DNA of 64,000 nt. Origin: an uncultured Caulobacterales bacterium. GTDB taxonomy: Bacteria; Pseudomonadota; Alphaproteobacteria; Caulobacterales; Maricaulaceae. The notes under the pieces were generated by a model. The model worked only from the letters and a program-made list of their open reading frames with translations. It was not told where the DNA came from and searched no databases. This document shows, piece by piece, positions 12,688-21,885 of the stretch. The position numbers and the translations under genes are program-made. Position 1 is the first letter of the stretch. The number at the start of each line of letters is the position of its first letter. The DNA lies in NCBI GenBank assembly GCA_947503715.1, contig CANNER010000001.1:558001-622000 (forward strand). The letters run 5' to 3'.

Positions 12688-15054
12688 TTAGGCCCGTTCC
12701 ACAAAGCCGTCCAACACCTTTTTCTCTCCGGCCTTGTCAAAGCTAACGGTGAGTTTCGTCCCGTCTGCGGCTGTGACATCACCATAGCCAAATTTCTGGT
12801 GAAAAACGCGCTCGCCGATTTTGTAATTCGAGGATTTACCCTTGGCCGGACGCCGGACGGCATGGCCCTCTATATCTTTCGGCGCGCGTCCGAAGCTCTT
12901 GCTCTTATTCTGTTGGAAACGCTGCCAGCCCGGTGAGACGCGGCTGTTTTGCGCGTCTGAGAAACTGCGCGAGAAATTGCTCGCAACTCGTTCGGCGACT
13001 GCGCCACTATCATGTAAGCCGGAGTCACTTTGCGCTTCAACGTGCGCGGGCGGGAGTTCGTCTATAAACCGCGACGGGAGTGAGGACTGCCAACTGCCAT
13101 AGACTTGGCGATTGGCGGCGAAATATATCTTCGCCTGTTCACGGGCGCGCGTAATCCCGACATAGGCGAGGCGGCGTTCTTCTTCTAGGCCGGCCATACC
13201 GGACTCGTCCAATGATTTCTGCGACGGGAACATGCCTTCTTCCCAACCGGGCAGGAAGACGAGCGGGAATTCGAGGCCTTTGGCAGAGTGGAGTGTCATC
13301 AGAGAGACTTCATCTTCTTGCGCGCCCGTGCCCTTATCGACATCCAGTACAAGGCTGACATGTTCAAGATAGGCGGGGAGCGTATCAAACTCACCCATGG
13401 CCTGAATGAGCTCTTTTAGATTTTCCAAACGCCCTGCGGATTTGGCGTCTTTATTATCCCGCCACATTTGGGTGTAACCGGACTCGTCGAGAATTTGTTC
13501 AGCTAAATCCGTATGTTTTAGATCGCCAAGCCGGGCCCGCCAACGGTCGAGGTCGAGGCAGAAGGACCGCAGGGACGTGCGGGCTTTCCCGCGGATTTCA
13601 TCTGTCTTGGTGAGTTCACGCGTGGCGGCTTCAAGCGGCACGCCCATGGACCGTGCGGCGCGTTGCAGTTTCTGGATCGAGGTTGCGCCAATCCCGCGCT
13701 TGGGCGTGTTGACGACGCGTTCAAAGGCGAGGTCATCCGTGTTCGAGACGAGCAGGCGCAAGTAAGCATGTGCGTCACGGATTTCTTGCCGCTCGAAAAA
13801 GCGGGGGCCGCCAATGACTTTGTAAGGTAGGCCGATTTGAATGAAGCGTTCTTCGAAACTACGCATTTGGCGGGAGGCGCGAACGAGAATGGCTACATCC
13901 TTGTACTTACGACCTTGCGACCGCCAATTTTCAATTTCTGTGCTGATGATGCGGGCTTCGGCCGGGGCATCCCATACGCCCACGACCGAGACTTTATGGC
14001 CGCCAGAGTCTTCGGTCCAAAGCGTTTTGCCGAGACGGTCTTCATTCGCAGAAATCAGGCCGGAGGCGGCCGCGAGGATATGTTCTGTCGACCGGTAATT
14101 GCGTTCCAGCCGGATGACTTTCGCACCGGGGAAGTCCGTTTCAAAACGCAGAATATTGTCCACTTCCGCGCCGCGCCAGCCATAGATCGACTGATCGTCA
14201 TCCCCGACCACGCAGACATTATTCGACCCTTGGGCCAACAAGCGGAGCCAGAGATATTGGCAGACATTCGTGTCCTGATACTCGTCGACGAGGATGTAAC
14301 GGAATTTGGAGTGGTAACGGGATAGGACATCAGGATTGTTCTGAAAAATCGTCAAATTGTGCAACAGCAGATCACCAAAATCCGCCGCGTTCAAAACTTT
14401 CAACCGATCCTGATATGTCTTGTAGATGAGTTGTCCCTTGCCCTCGGCAAATTGCTGTTTGTGGCCGGGACCTAACTTGCCCGGTGTCAGACCTTTGTTT
14501 TTCCACCCATCAATGAGTGACGCCATATAGCGGGCGGTCCATTTCTTATCATCAATCCCTTCCGCTTTGATGATTTGCTTCAGCAGACGGATTTGATCAT
14601 CTGTGTCTAAAATGGTGAAGTTGGATTTCAGCCCAACGAGCTCCGCATGGATGCGCAAAATCTTCGCAGCAATGGAATGAAATGTACCAAGCCAAGGCAG
14701 GCCTTCCGTTGTCTGACCCAACAGTCCTGACACACGGTGGCGCATTTCCCGCGCGGCTTTATTCGTGAAAGTCACGGACAGAATTTGCGACGGATAGGCC
14801 AGTTTTTGGTTTAGGATATGGGCGAGGCGACAGGTAAGGACTCGAGTTTTCCCCGTACCCGCTCCCGCCAAGACCAAGAGCGGGCCTTCCGTTGTTTTCA
14901 CAGCATCCGCTTGTTCCGGATTTAACCCTGCAAGGTAGTCTGCAGGTTCAGCCGCCCCGGGACGCGTTGGCATCGCCATTTGCGAAATACTGCGCGAGCT
15001 GGGCGGCGGGGGCGCGGGACGAAAGGAATCAGGTTTGGACATCGCAGTGAACAT
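12688..15054 (-). CDS. uvrD: UvrD/PcrA-type superfamily 1 DNA helicase
   Basis: 3'-5' helicase of the UvrD/Rep/PcrA group, acting in excision and mismatch repair and in clearing replication conflicts. After a proline-rich lead (about residues 10-35) comes the Q-motif (LNPEQADAV), Walker A AGAGTGKTRVL, Walker B LVDEYQDTN, the GDDDQSIYGWRGA motif and the C-terminal motifs VSLMTLHSAKGLEF and YVGITRARE. The end is a Tudor-like domain (IGERVFHQKFGYGDV ... VSFDKAGEK) seen in PcrA/UvrD. At 788 residues it is full length. An alternative ATG at 15042 is equally possible. It is first in the run with the lipoprotein and prmA. Confidence 0.93.
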   Translation of the reverse strand: MFTAMSKPDSFRPAPPPPSSRSISQMAMPTRPGAAEPADYLAGLNPEQADAVKTTEGPLLVLAGAGTGKTRVLTCRLAHILNQKLAYPSQILSVTFTNKAAREMRHRVSGLLGQTTEGLPWLGTFHSIAAKILRIHAELVGLKSNFTILDTDDQIRLLKQIIKAEGIDDKKWTARYMASLIDGWKNKGLTPGKLGPGHKQQFAEGKGQLIYKTYQDRLKVLNAADFGDLLLHNLTIFQNNPDVLSRYHSKFRYILVDEYQDTNVCQYLWLRLLAQGSNNVCVVGDDDQSIYGWRGAEVDNILRFETDFPGAKVIRLERNYRSTEHILAAASGLISANEDRLGKTLWTEDSGGHKVSVVGVWDAPAEARIISTEIENWRSQGRKYKDVAILVRASRQMRSFEERFIQIGLPYKVIGGPRFFERQEIRDAHAYLRLLVSNTDDLAFERVVNTPKRGIGATSIQKLQRAARSMGVPLEAATRELTKTDEIRGKARTSLRSFCLDLDRWRARLGDLKHTDLAEQILDESGYTQMWRDNKDAKSAGRLENLKELIQAMGEFDTLPAYLEHVSLVLDVDKGTGAQEDEVSLMTLHSAKGLEFPLVFLPGWEEGMFPSQKSLDESGMAGLEEERRLAYVGITRAREQAKIYFAANRQVYGSWQSSLPSRFIDELPPAHVEAQSDSGLHDSGAVAERVASNFSRSFSDAQNSRVSPGWQRFQQNKSKSFGRAPKDIEGHAVRRPAKGKSSNYKIGERVFHQKFGYGDVTAADGTKLTVSFDKAGEKKVLDGFVERA

Positions 15055-15181
15055 AGGTGCAACATGTGAGTTTGGCTATGGGCGGTATGTATCGCAATCG
15101 TGGTCTTACAGTCTAACAAATGAATAAGGTTTTGAGCTTTGCGCTCTTTACTCGCATTTCAATCTCCGACAGGAGGCTCCT

Positions 15182-15499
15182 ATGAAATATCTTGGTTATC
15201 TCATTCTTCTGGCGGGTGTCTTGGCGGGCTATCTGGGTCTTCGCGTCTGGCTTGTCTTCGTTCTGGCGTTCCTGTCGACTTTCGCCTTTGCCTCGGCGCG
15301 GCGCAATGTTCTCCAGAACACGCCGCAAGCGCCGGACAAGAATATGGTACTAGACGGGATGTTTCTGTTCTTCTCGCAAATCCTCGTGCTGTTCGCCGTC
15401 TATCTGCTGGGCGTGTTCATCGCGAGTCCGGGCGGGGACCTCTTCGCGGATTTCCTTACCGGGAAACGGGTCGGACCTGACGCCGGGATGACCGAATAG
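15182..15499 (+). CDS. Small two-helix membrane protein, unknown function
   Basis: 105 residues, with a strong AGGAGG ribosome site seven bases before the ATG. The protein is mostly hydrophobic: segments at about residues 4-36 (possibly two helices separated by a GLR turn) and 58-80 would span the inner membrane. A short charged loop (RRNVLQNTPQAPDKN) lies between them. No known motif is visible. Its last 44 bases overlap, on the opposite strand, the 3' end of rarD. The overlap is convergent, so the two genes can limit each other's read-through. Confidence 0.75.
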   Translation: MKYLGYLILLAGVLAGYLGLRVWLVFVLAFLSTFAFASARRNVLQNTPQAPDKNMVLDGMFLFFSQILVLFAVYLLGVFIASPGGDLFADFLTGKRVGPDAGMTE

Positions 15500-16376
15500 C
15501 GTCATAGGCAAATACCCCGACGCCGAGCCAGATAAAGCCGAAACAGAGCGCATGGGCGAGGGTGAAGGGTTCGCCGAAATAAAGGGCGCAGCCGAATTGC
15601 ATCGTCGGGCCCAAATATTGCAGGATCCCTAGCGTTGAGAGTTTGATCCGCCGCGCGGCAAAGGCGAAAGCGAGAAGGGGCAGCACGGTCAGTGGCCCCG
15701 CCAGAACGAGTAGAATATCCGTCTCAAGCCCCGCATTATTCCACGCCAGACCGTTCTGTTGCGACAGATAATAGAGCGTTCCGATCGCTGGGAGTAGCAG
15801 AACCGTCACTTCGATGAAAAGCCCGGGCATCGCGCCCACGACGATATATTTCCGCAAGACGCCATAGGTCGTAAAGGTCACGGCGAGGATGAGCGAGATG
15901 GCCGGAAAGACGCCGCCCTTGAAGGTCAGAATGGCGACGCCGATACAGGCAAAGGTAATGGCGAGCCCTTGCAACGCGCTCAGTTTTTCCTTGAAGAACA
16001 GCACGCCGACCAGCACGTATAGGAGGGGATTGATATAATAGCCGAGACTGCCTTGGAAAATTTGCTCCTGTTGAATAGCCCATATATAGACGCCCCAATT
16101 GATCGCGAGAGCGATGGCGGCAATCGCCAGAAGGATAACGGTTTTGGGCGTGACGAGTGCTTTTATCGTTTCCGCAATCTGCTTCCGAAACAGGAGAATC
16201 AGAAGACCGAAGGGCAAGGACCAAACAATACGGTGGGCGAGGATTTCAAGCGCGGGCACATGTTTCGTCGCGACGAAATAGATGGGAAACAGGCCCCAGA
16301 TCGTATAGGCAGTCAGTCCTGCAATCAGGCCGGCTCTGCCTTCATTTGTTTCGGGCTGTGGGGTTGGTCCGGCCAT
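15456..16376 (-). CDS. rarD: RarD-type EamA-family transporter
   Basis: 306-residue inner-membrane protein of the drug/metabolite transporter superfamily. The N-terminal pattern AGLTAYTIWGLFPIYF with LEILAHRIVWSLP is characteristic of the RarD subfamily. About ten transmembrane helices arranged as two EamA halves are visible. RarD was named for chloramphenicol sensitivity, but its substrate is not established and should not be assumed. The gene runs divergently from rpsD and ends inside the convergent small membrane-protein gene. Confidence 0.88.
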   Translation of the reverse strand: MAGPTPQPETNEGRAGLIAGLTAYTIWGLFPIYFVATKHVPALEILAHRIVWSLPFGLLILLFRKQIAETIKALVTPKTVILLAIAAIALAINWGVYIWAIQQEQIFQGSLGYYINPLLYVLVGVLFFKEKLSALQGLAITFACIGVAILTFKGGVFPAISLILAVTFTTYGVLRKYIVVGAMPGLFIEVTVLLLPAIGTLYYLSQQNGLAWNNAGLETDILLVLAGPLTVLPLLAFAFAARRIKLSTLGILQYLGPTMQFGCALYFGEPFTLAHALCFGFIWLGVGVFAYDAIRSSRRQVRPVSR

Positions 16377-16425
16377 GCTCGCGCCTTGTCACGGTCTGGC
16401 CGCTTTGCCAACTGAAAACAGGATG

Positions 16426-16453
16426 TTGACTTGAAACGGAGATCCGCTAGATA
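16426..16453 (+). promoter_or_regulatory. Candidate promoter of rpsD
   Basis: TTGACT at 16426-16431 is a good -35 element. Sixteen bases later TAGATA (16448-16453) could serve as -10, though it matches the consensus poorly. Transcription would then start near 16460, at the edge of the first leader hairpin. Confidence 0.4.
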
Positions 16454-16524
16454 GCTCGTCTATTACGAGCAGGGGTGGTCCCGTCGTTGTAATCGCTACC
16501 TCAAGGTGAGGTGAGCCGGGCCAC
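16454..16524 (+). promoter_or_regulatory. Structured 5' leader of rpsD, candidate S4 autoregulatory site
   Basis: Two structures lie between the candidate promoter and the ribosome site. The first is a perfect hairpin, GCTCGT (16454-16459) with ACGAGC (16465-16470). The second is a two-level structure. Outer arms GTGG-T-CCCG (16475-16483) pair with CGGGCCAC (16517-16524). An inner hairpin pairs CCTC with GAGG, with GCT/AGC below it (16495-16516). There is no T run, so this is not a terminator. S4 is a known primary rRNA binder that represses its own operon in other bacteria. That this leader is its target is inference. Confidence 0.5.
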
Positions 16525-16548
16525 GTCAAACAGAAAGGACGCGACACT

Positions 16549-17169
16549 ATGTCAAAGCGTCAGAGTGCAAAATATAAAATCGACCGCCGTATGGGCGAAA
16601 ATATCTGGGGACGTCCAAAATCGCCCGTGAACAAGCGTAGCTATCCTCCGGGACAGCACGGTGCGAATGCCCGTCGCGGTAAAATGTCTGATTTCGGTAC
16701 GCAGCTCCGCGCCAAGCAGAAGCTCAAAGGCTATTACGGTAACATCACGGAAAAACAGTTCCGCAAGACTTATGACCAAGCCACACGGATGAAGGGCGAT
16801 GCGTCCGAGAACCTGATCGGCCTGCTGGAGCGTCGTTTGGACGCCGTTGTATACCGGTCCAAATTTGTCCCAACTGTCTTTGCCGCACGTCAGTTCGTCA
16901 ATCACGGTCACGTCTTGGTCAATGGTAAGAAGGTCAACATCCCGTCCTACCGTTGTAAAGAAGGTGACGTTGTCGAAGTTCGCGAAAAGTCCCGCACAAT
17001 GGCACTGGTCTTGGAAGCTCTCGAGTCGTCCGAGCGTGAAATTCCGGACTACATTTCTGTTGATCCAAAGGGTATGCAGGCGACATTCGTTCGCACGCCG
17101 TCTTTCGACGAAGTGCCTTATCCGGTCCAAATGGAACCAAATCTGACGGTGGAATTCTACTCCCGCTAG
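16549..17169 (+). CDS. rpsD: 30S ribosomal protein S4
   Basis: 206 residues. This is the 16S rRNA-binding protein that starts assembly of the small-subunit body and contributes to decoding accuracy. The N-terminal zinc-less S4 domain ([20 protein letters not shown]) is followed by the S4 RNA-binding motif ([11 protein letters not shown] ... [20 protein letters not shown]). The gene stands alone here, not in an alpha operon, as is common in alphaproteobacteria. An AAAGGA site lies upstream, a folded leader before it, and a strong terminator 23 bases after the stop. Confidence 0.98.
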   Translation: MSKRQSAKYKIDRRMGENIWGRPKSPVNKRSYPPGQHGANARRGKMSDFGTQLRAKQKLKGYYGNITEKQFRKTYDQATRMKGDASENLIGLLERRLDAVVYRSKFVPTVFAARQFVNHGHVLVNGKKVNIPSYRCKEGDVVEVREKSRTMALVLEALESSEREIPDYISVDPKGMQATFVRTPSFDEVPYPVQMEPNLTVEFYSR

Positions 17170-17192
17170 GGAGCTCACCTCAGACCAAATTC

Positions 17193-17227
17193 AAAGCCCG
17201 CTGCGCGAAAGCGTTGGCGGGCTTTTT
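17193..17227 (+). terminator. Rho-independent terminator after rpsD
   Basis: AAAGCCCGC (17193-17201) pairs perfectly with GCGGGCTTT (17217-17225), and a T run follows. The T run overlaps the stop codon of the degenerate paralogue tail on the other strand (17226-17228). Confidence 0.9.
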
Positions 17228-17426
17228 ATTGTCTGGACCAAACGACGCGGTACGTAATCTCTGGCCCCGGTAAGGTCACTGTATCTTCGAAATGGTAAAA
17301 GCCGTTTTGTGGGAAGGCAAACTCGCGCACACCCGCTTGTCCCTGCATGATGGTCACAGTTTTCGCTGTAATTGTTATGAAAATTACTCTATTAAATTGT
17401 AAACCCTTAATGAGTGGGTTTGTTAA
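17226..17426 (-). pseudogene. Truncated C-terminal copy of the neighbouring membrane protein
   Basis: Reading the minus strand gives 66 open codons that begin straight after an in-frame stop, with no start codon at the 5' end of the homology. The last 30 residues align without gaps to the end of the 17437-18027 protein, with 13 identical positions. The shared pattern is P..GFY.F...V.LP.P...YR..W.R. The preceding region aligns loosely (VIF ... K). It looks like the surviving tail of a tandem duplicate or a sister gene whose 5' part was deleted. An internal ATG (about 17348) could start a 40-residue peptide, but no ribosome site supports it. Confidence 0.7.
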
Positions 17427-17436
17427 TCATGCGGGC

Positions 17437-18027
17437 TCAGCTTCGTGCCCATATGATACGATAATTCTCATTTGGATTGGGAAGTTGAACACGTTCCTGA
17501 AAATAGTAAAAACCGGTATTGGGGAGCATAAAGCTCTGCGTCCCACGCGTTCCGTCAATACGGATGATTTTCTCGCTCACGACTTGGCACTCGAAAATTT
17601 CAACAATCCAAAGCCGTCGACATTGTCGGATCGCCACATCCATTTTCGCGCCTTTTGGTAGATTATACCGAACTTCGACGCTCTGACCGGCTTGCATATA
17701 GGCGCGCTCCAGCTGGAACATATCGATATAAGGGCCGATTATAGACCCGAAAATACTGTCGCGTTCCAATCCGGCTTTTGCGGGTCGCGCTGTGTCACTG
17801 GAGGCGAGTTTGATGATTTGAGACGGATTAAAGAAGGCGGGAATATAATGCAGCCCGACATAGATCATCAGGCCGCCAAACAGTAATGATAGACCCGAGA
17901 AGATTGACCGCAGATATCCCATCTGCTTCCGCTGTCGCGCCGCAGTCCGGTCATTGAGGTATTCCGCGTGAAACCCTCCGATACCGGCTTTTCGTTTTGA
18001 TTTGTGGTTAATTCCGAACCGCGCCAT
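17437..18027 (-). CDS. Single-pass membrane protein, unknown function
   Basis: 196 residues from the ATG at 18027, chosen because AAGGAGG lies eight bases before it; the longer frame to 18063 is less likely. The first 40 residues are basic (KSKRKAG, RQRKQM). One transmembrane helix follows at about 39-60 (FSGLSLLFGGLMIYVGLHYIP), so the rest (about 135 residues) faces the periplasm. The C-terminal part holds the pattern GFYYFQERVQLP ... YRIIWARS, which recurs in the degenerate fragment just downstream. I do not recognise the family. It follows grxD on the same strand after about 106 bases. Confidence 0.78.
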   Translation of the reverse strand: MARFGINHKSKRKAGIGGFHAEYLNDRTAARQRKQMGYLRSIFSGLSLLFGGLMIYVGLHYIPAFFNPSQIIKLASSDTARPAKAGLERDSIFGSIIGPYIDMFQLERAYMQAGQSVEVRYNLPKGAKMDVAIRQCRRLWIVEIFECQVVSEKIIRIDGTRGTQSFMLPNTGFYYFQERVQLPNPNENYRIIWARS

Positions 18028-18133
18028 CGTCCGTCCTCCTTCTGCCATGCCCCCCCGGCACAACTTGATGCGAAGGTAATAGCAGAGACGGGTTAGCGTC
18101 GGTTTAAATGAGGATTAGCGTTTGGTTTACCGT

Positions 18134-18460
18134 CTAAGCGGCTGTTTCAACACCTTTTTCTGTGAGCATTGTCTTCAACTCACCATTTTCGAACATCTCG
18201 CGGACGATGTCACAGCCGCCAATGAACTCACCTTTGACGAAGACCTGCGGGATTGTCGGCCAATTATTAAACTCTTTGATGCCCTGACGAATCTCCATGT
18301 CTTCCAGGACATTCACACTCGCGTAGTTGACGCCGAGATAGTCAAAGACCTGGACGACGGTGGAAGAAAAGCCGCATTGCGGAAAAACGGGTGTGCCCTT
18401 CATATAAAGCACGACGTCATTCTCGCTGACGGTTTTCTGAATTTGCTCTTTGGCAGACAT
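18134..18460 (-). CDS. grxD: Monothiol glutaredoxin (Grx4 type)
   Basis: 108 residues with the class-defining CGFS motif (C29) and the glutathione-binding features [31 protein letters not shown]. Monothiol glutaredoxins carry and hand over 2Fe-2S clusters, usually with a BolA partner. Here bolA lies directly upstream on the same strand (60 bases), which fits a BolA-Grx complex. It ends the purC to grxD run. Confidence 0.96.
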   Translation of the reverse strand: MSAKEQIQKTVSENDVVLYMKGTPVFPQCGFSSTVVQVFDYLGVNYASVNVLEDMEIRQGIKEFNNWPTIPQVFVKGEFIGGCDIVREMFENGELKTMLTEKGVETAA

Positions 18461-18520
18461 ATCGGTTTCCCTGTTGTTTCAATCGGGATGTGGGGGTGGG
18501 GCGAGGGGAGTTCAACCCCG

Positions 18521-18760
18521 TTACGGGGTGCGCGTTTCCAAAGCCAGTGCATGTAACTCACCATCCGCGCCGTCCATCTTGCCCTTCAGGGCGGCATAGA
18601 CGAGTTGGTGCTGTTTAACGCGGTTGAGGCCTTCAAATTCGGAGCTGACGATTACGGCTTTCCAGTGATTATTGTCTCCCGCCAAATCGATCATCTCGAC
18701 TTCGGCATCGGGCATGGCCTCTTTGATCATAGCTGCGATCTTATCGCCTGCCATTGCCAT
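18521..18760 (-). CDS. bolA: BolA family protein
   Basis: 79 residues from the ATG at 18760, which shares one base with the purL stop (TAATG) and so is probably translationally coupled; a longer frame to 18793 would run into purL. The BolA fold is seen in KIAAMIKEAMPDAEVEMIDL, a central HW pair and the FEGLNRVKQHQLVYAAL helix. The invariant C-terminal histidine is in ELHALALET. BolA proteins form 2Fe-2S-bridged heterodimers with monothiol glutaredoxins, encoded next. Confidence 0.93.
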   Translation of the reverse strand: MAMAGDKIAAMIKEAMPDAEVEMIDLAGDNNHWKAVIVSSEFEGLNRVKQHQLVYAALKGKMDGADGELHALALETRTP

Positions 18761-20970
18761 TACGCGTCTCCGTTCATGAGATTGGGGAGCCATGCCTCAT
18801 TAGCCGCGCGGAGCTTTTCCAGCGAGACGTCGAACGCGCCGTCAGCTTTGATCCGGTCCCCCCCGACGGAGCCGACGATTTGGGCCTCAATGCCCTTAGC
18901 TTTGGCGGTCGCAATAACGGGGTTTACCGAGTTTTCTTCCACAGCGAGGAGGTAGCGGGCCTGATCTTCACCAAACAACCAACCATGAGTCTTGCCATTG
19001 GTCGGCGCGACGATGTGCATCCCTTGTCCTGAGGCAAAAGCCATTTCGCAGGCTGTTACTGCTAAGCCACCATCAGAACAGTCGTGGACTGCGTTGACGC
19101 GACGGCCACGAATGAGCTTGCGCACATAATCACCGTTCAACTTTTCTGTCGACAAATTGACCGGCGGCGGCGCGCCGTCTTCACGGGATAGGATTTCCGA
19201 GAGATAGATAGAAGAGCCGAGCCAGCCTGTCGTATCTCCGATAAGGATCAGCGTATCGCCGTCTTTGGCGCCCTTGAGCGTCATGTGTTTTTCGAGATCG
19301 GGGATAAGTCCGACGCCACCCACAGCCGGGGTTGGCGGAATGGCTTGACCATTGGTTTCATTATAGAGCGAGACATTTCCGGACACGACGGGATAGTCAA
19401 AAGCGTGGCACGCTTCGTTCATACCCTCAATCGCGCCGACAAATTGGCCCATGATTTCGGGCCGTTCGGGATTGCCGAAGTTCAGGCAGTCTGTGATCGC
19501 AATCGGGTCTGCGCCAACGCAGGTCAGGTTGCGCCACGTCTCGGCTACGCATTGTTTTCCGCCTTCATAAGGGTCTGCATAAACATAACGGGGTGTACAA
19601 TCCGTCGTGATGGCGACGGCTTTCTTGGTGCCGTGAACGCGGACAATCGCGGCGTCCCCACCGGACTGGCTACTATCGACCGTGTCGGTCATGACGTGGC
19701 GATCATACTGCTCCCAAATCCAGCGTTTGGATGCGATGTCCGGCGAGGTCATAATGCGGAGCAGGGCGTCATTATAGTCCTGCGTTTCGTGAATATCGCG
19801 AGCTTCCAGCACCTCGCGCGCCTCAGTCTTTACATGCGGGCGGTCATAATTCGGGGCGTCATCGGCGAGCGGCGCAATTGGAATATCGCAGACTTTCTTG
19901 CGCTTATGTTTCAAGACGAGATTACCTGTATCGGTCGTTTTGCCGATCAGGGCGACATCCAATTCCCATTTCTCAAAAATGTCGTAAGCCAGCTTTTCCT
20001 TGCCGGGCTGGATGACCATCAACATCCGTTCCTGCGACTCCGAGAGCATCATTTCGTAAGCTGTCATATTCGGCTCACGCTGCGGCACTTTGTCGAGATT
20101 GATTTGGATGCCGACACCGCCCTTATCCGCCATCTCAATGGAGGAAGAGGTCAGACCAGCCGCGCCCATATCCTGAATCGCGATGATGGCGTCTGTGGCC
20201 ATGAGTTCGAGACAGGCCTCAATCAGGAGTTTTTCCGTGAACGGATCTCCAACCTGAACGGTAGGACGCTTCTCGTCGCTATCATCGTCAAATTCGGCGG
20301 AGGCCATGGTTGCACCGTGGATCCCGTCACGGCCCGTCTTGGACCCGACATAGAAAATCGGATTGCCAACGCCTTTCGCGGCAGACAAGAAAATATTATC
20401 AGCTTTCGCGAGGCCAACGCACATCGCATTGACGAGGATGTTGCCGTTATAGCCTTTGTGGAAGTTCGTCTCACCACCAACGGTCGGAACGCCGACGCAG
20501 TTACCGTAACCACCAATACCCGCAACAACGCCTGAGACGAGCTGTTTTGTCTTCCAATGTGTCGGTTCACCAAAACGCAGCGCGTTCATCAAAGCAATCG
20601 GACGCGCGCCCATAGTAAAGACATCGCGCATGATGCCGCCAACACCCGTCGCCGCGCCTTGATAAGGCTCGATGTAAGACGGATGATTGTGCGACTCCAT
20701 TTTGAAAATAATCGCGTCGCCATCATTAATATCAATGACACCCGCATTCTCACCCGGGCCCTGAATAACGCGGTCACCCGTCGTCAGGAATTTCGCGAGG
20801 TGTCGGCGGGAAGATTTGTAAGAACAATGCTCCGACCACATAACAGAGAAAATACCCAGTTCCGTCAGGTTCGGCTCCCGCCCCAAACGGTCCAAAATAA
20901 TGGCATATTCACTCTCGGATAGGCCATGCTCGGCCACAATCTCGGGCGTAATTTCACTTTTCTTGGCCAT
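18760..20970 (-). CDS. purL: Phosphoribosylformylglycinamidine synthase, large subunit PurL
   Basis: 736 residues. This is the small-form PurL that works with PurS and PurQ to convert FGAR to FGAM with ATP and glutamine. Typical segments are [23 protein letters not shown]-type text ([10 protein letters not shown]), [20 protein letters not shown] and FNETNGQAI-like text late in the protein. The ATG overlaps the purQ stop (TGATG). Gene order purC-purS-purQ-purL with tight spacing marks one operon. Confidence 0.97.
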   Translation of the reverse strand: MAKKSEITPEIVAEHGLSESEYAIILDRLGREPNLTELGIFSVMWSEHCSYKSSRRHLAKFLTTGDRVIQGPGENAGVIDINDGDAIIFKMESHNHPSYIEPYQGAATGVGGIMRDVFTMGARPIALMNALRFGEPTHWKTKQLVSGVVAGIGGYGNCVGVPTVGGETNFHKGYNGNILVNAMCVGLAKADNIFLSAAKGVGNPIFYVGSKTGRDGIHGATMASAEFDDDSDEKRPTVQVGDPFTEKLLIEACLELMATDAIIAIQDMGAAGLTSSSIEMADKGGVGIQINLDKVPQREPNMTAYEMMLSESQERMLMVIQPGKEKLAYDIFEKWELDVALIGKTTDTGNLVLKHKRKKVCDIPIAPLADDAPNYDRPHVKTEAREVLEARDIHETQDYNDALLRIMTSPDIASKRWIWEQYDRHVMTDTVDSSQSGGDAAIVRVHGTKKAVAITTDCTPRYVYADPYEGGKQCVAETWRNLTCVGADPIAITDCLNFGNPERPEIMGQFVGAIEGMNEACHAFDYPVVSGNVSLYNETNGQAIPPTPAVGGVGLIPDLEKHMTLKGAKDGDTLILIGDTTGWLGSSIYLSEILSREDGAPPPVNLSTEKLNGDYVRKLIRGRRVNAVHDCSDGGLAVTACEMAFASGQGMHIVAPTNGKTHGWLFGEDQARYLLAVEENSVNPVIATAKAKGIEAQIVGSVGGDRIKADGAFDVSLEKLRAANEAWLPNLMNGDA

Positions 20971-21632
20971 CAGATTGACTCAATAATAGATTTGAACAGG
21001 CCTAGCCCGTCTGTGCCGCCATGCATGTCGTCTATGGCGCGTTCGGGGTGGGGCATCATGCCGAAGACATTGCCAGCCTTGTTGACGATACCCGCGATGT
21101 CATTCAGCGACCCGTTCGGGTTACTGACATAGCGGAAGGTCACACGGCCTTCTTTTTCAATCCGGTTAAGGGTGTCCTTATCCGCGAAATAGTTCCCGTC
21201 ATGATGGGCGACAGGGAAGGTGACTTCGGATTTTGGCGCATAGTGTTTCGTATAACGCGTATTTGCATTTGCCACTGTCAGGCGTTCCGGACGACAGACA
21301 AATTTCAGATTTTTATTCCTCATCAATGCACCCGGTAACATTCCGGCTTCGGTCAGAACCTGAAAGCCATTGCAGAAACCTGCAACGGGCAGACCCGCCT
21401 CAGACTTGGCCTTAATGTCGCGGACTATGGGCGAGCGGGAGGCAATCGCGCCGGAGCGCAGATAATCACCATAGGAAAACCCACCGGGCATGACGACGAA
21501 ATCTATCCCGTCGGGTAGCTCGGTCTCGCGATGCCAGACCATGATGGGCGCACGGCCCGTGACTTTTTCGAGGGCCACTGCAGCGTCGCGGTCGCAATTC
21601 GAAGCGGGGAAGCGGATGACGGCGGTTTGCAT
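20970..21632 (-). CDS. purQ: Phosphoribosylformylglycinamidine synthase, glutaminase subunit PurQ
   Basis: 220 residues, class I glutamine amidotransferase that supplies ammonia to PurL. The nucleophile elbow is visible in [16 protein letters not shown], and the catalytic His-Glu pair is in [10 protein letters not shown]. The early [15 protein letters not shown] motif is typical of PurQ. Start and stop overlap purS and purL by one base or more. Confidence 0.97.
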   Translation of the reverse strand: MQTAVIRFPASNCDRDAAVALEKVTGRAPIMVWHRETELPDGIDFVVMPGGFSYGDYLRSGAIASRSPIVRDIKAKSEAGLPVAGFCNGFQVLTEAGMLPGALMRNKNLKFVCRPERLTVANANTRYTKHYAPKSEVTFPVAHHDGNYFADKDTLNRIEKEGRVTFRYVSNPNGSLNDIAGIVNKAGNVFGMMPHPERAIDDMHGGTDGLGLFKSIIESI

Positions 21633-21874
21633 TATAGTTGCATCTCGATGCGGTAATTCTCGATCACCGTATTGGCGAGGAGTTTTTCACACATTTCCGT
21701 CACGCGGGCTTCTGCGGCCTCTGCATCTTCGCCGTTCAGCGTGAGTTCGATGACTTTACCCTGCAACGCATTCGTGACTTCATCAAAGCCGAGATCGTTG
21801 AGGGAGCGGGCAATGGTCCGGCCCTGTGGGTCAAGGACGCCGGGTTTCAGGCCGACATATACGAGTGCTTTCAT
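21632..21874 (-). CDS. purS: Phosphoribosylformylglycinamidine synthase subunit PurS
   Basis: 80 residues. PurS bridges PurQ and PurL in the split FGAM synthase. The pattern [22 protein letters not shown] followed by VRIGK-like text is standard (here [30 protein letters not shown]). It overlaps purQ by one base and lies 11 bases after purC. Confidence 0.96.
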   Translation of the reverse strand: MKALVYVGLKPGVLDPQGRTIARSLNDLGFDEVTNALQGKVIELTLNGEDAEAAEARVTEMCEKLLANTVIENYRIEMQL

Positions 21875-21885
21875 GGGTCTAGTTC

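Noticed and set aside
13837-14325. Plus-strand frame of 162 codons inside the helicase gene
   Set aside because: Shadow of the uvrD-like gene, whose helicase motifs are read on the other strand.
17347-17661. Plus-strand frame of 104 codons
   Set aside because: Runs opposite the membrane protein and its truncated copy; no ribosome site and no protein-like pattern.
18761-18793. N-terminal extension of bolA
   Set aside because: Lies inside purL; the coupled ATG at 18760 fits BolA length.
19285-20535. Plus-strand frame of 416 codons inside purL
   Set aside because: Complement of a strongly conserved gene; composition is cysteine/arginine-odd and there is no ribosome site.
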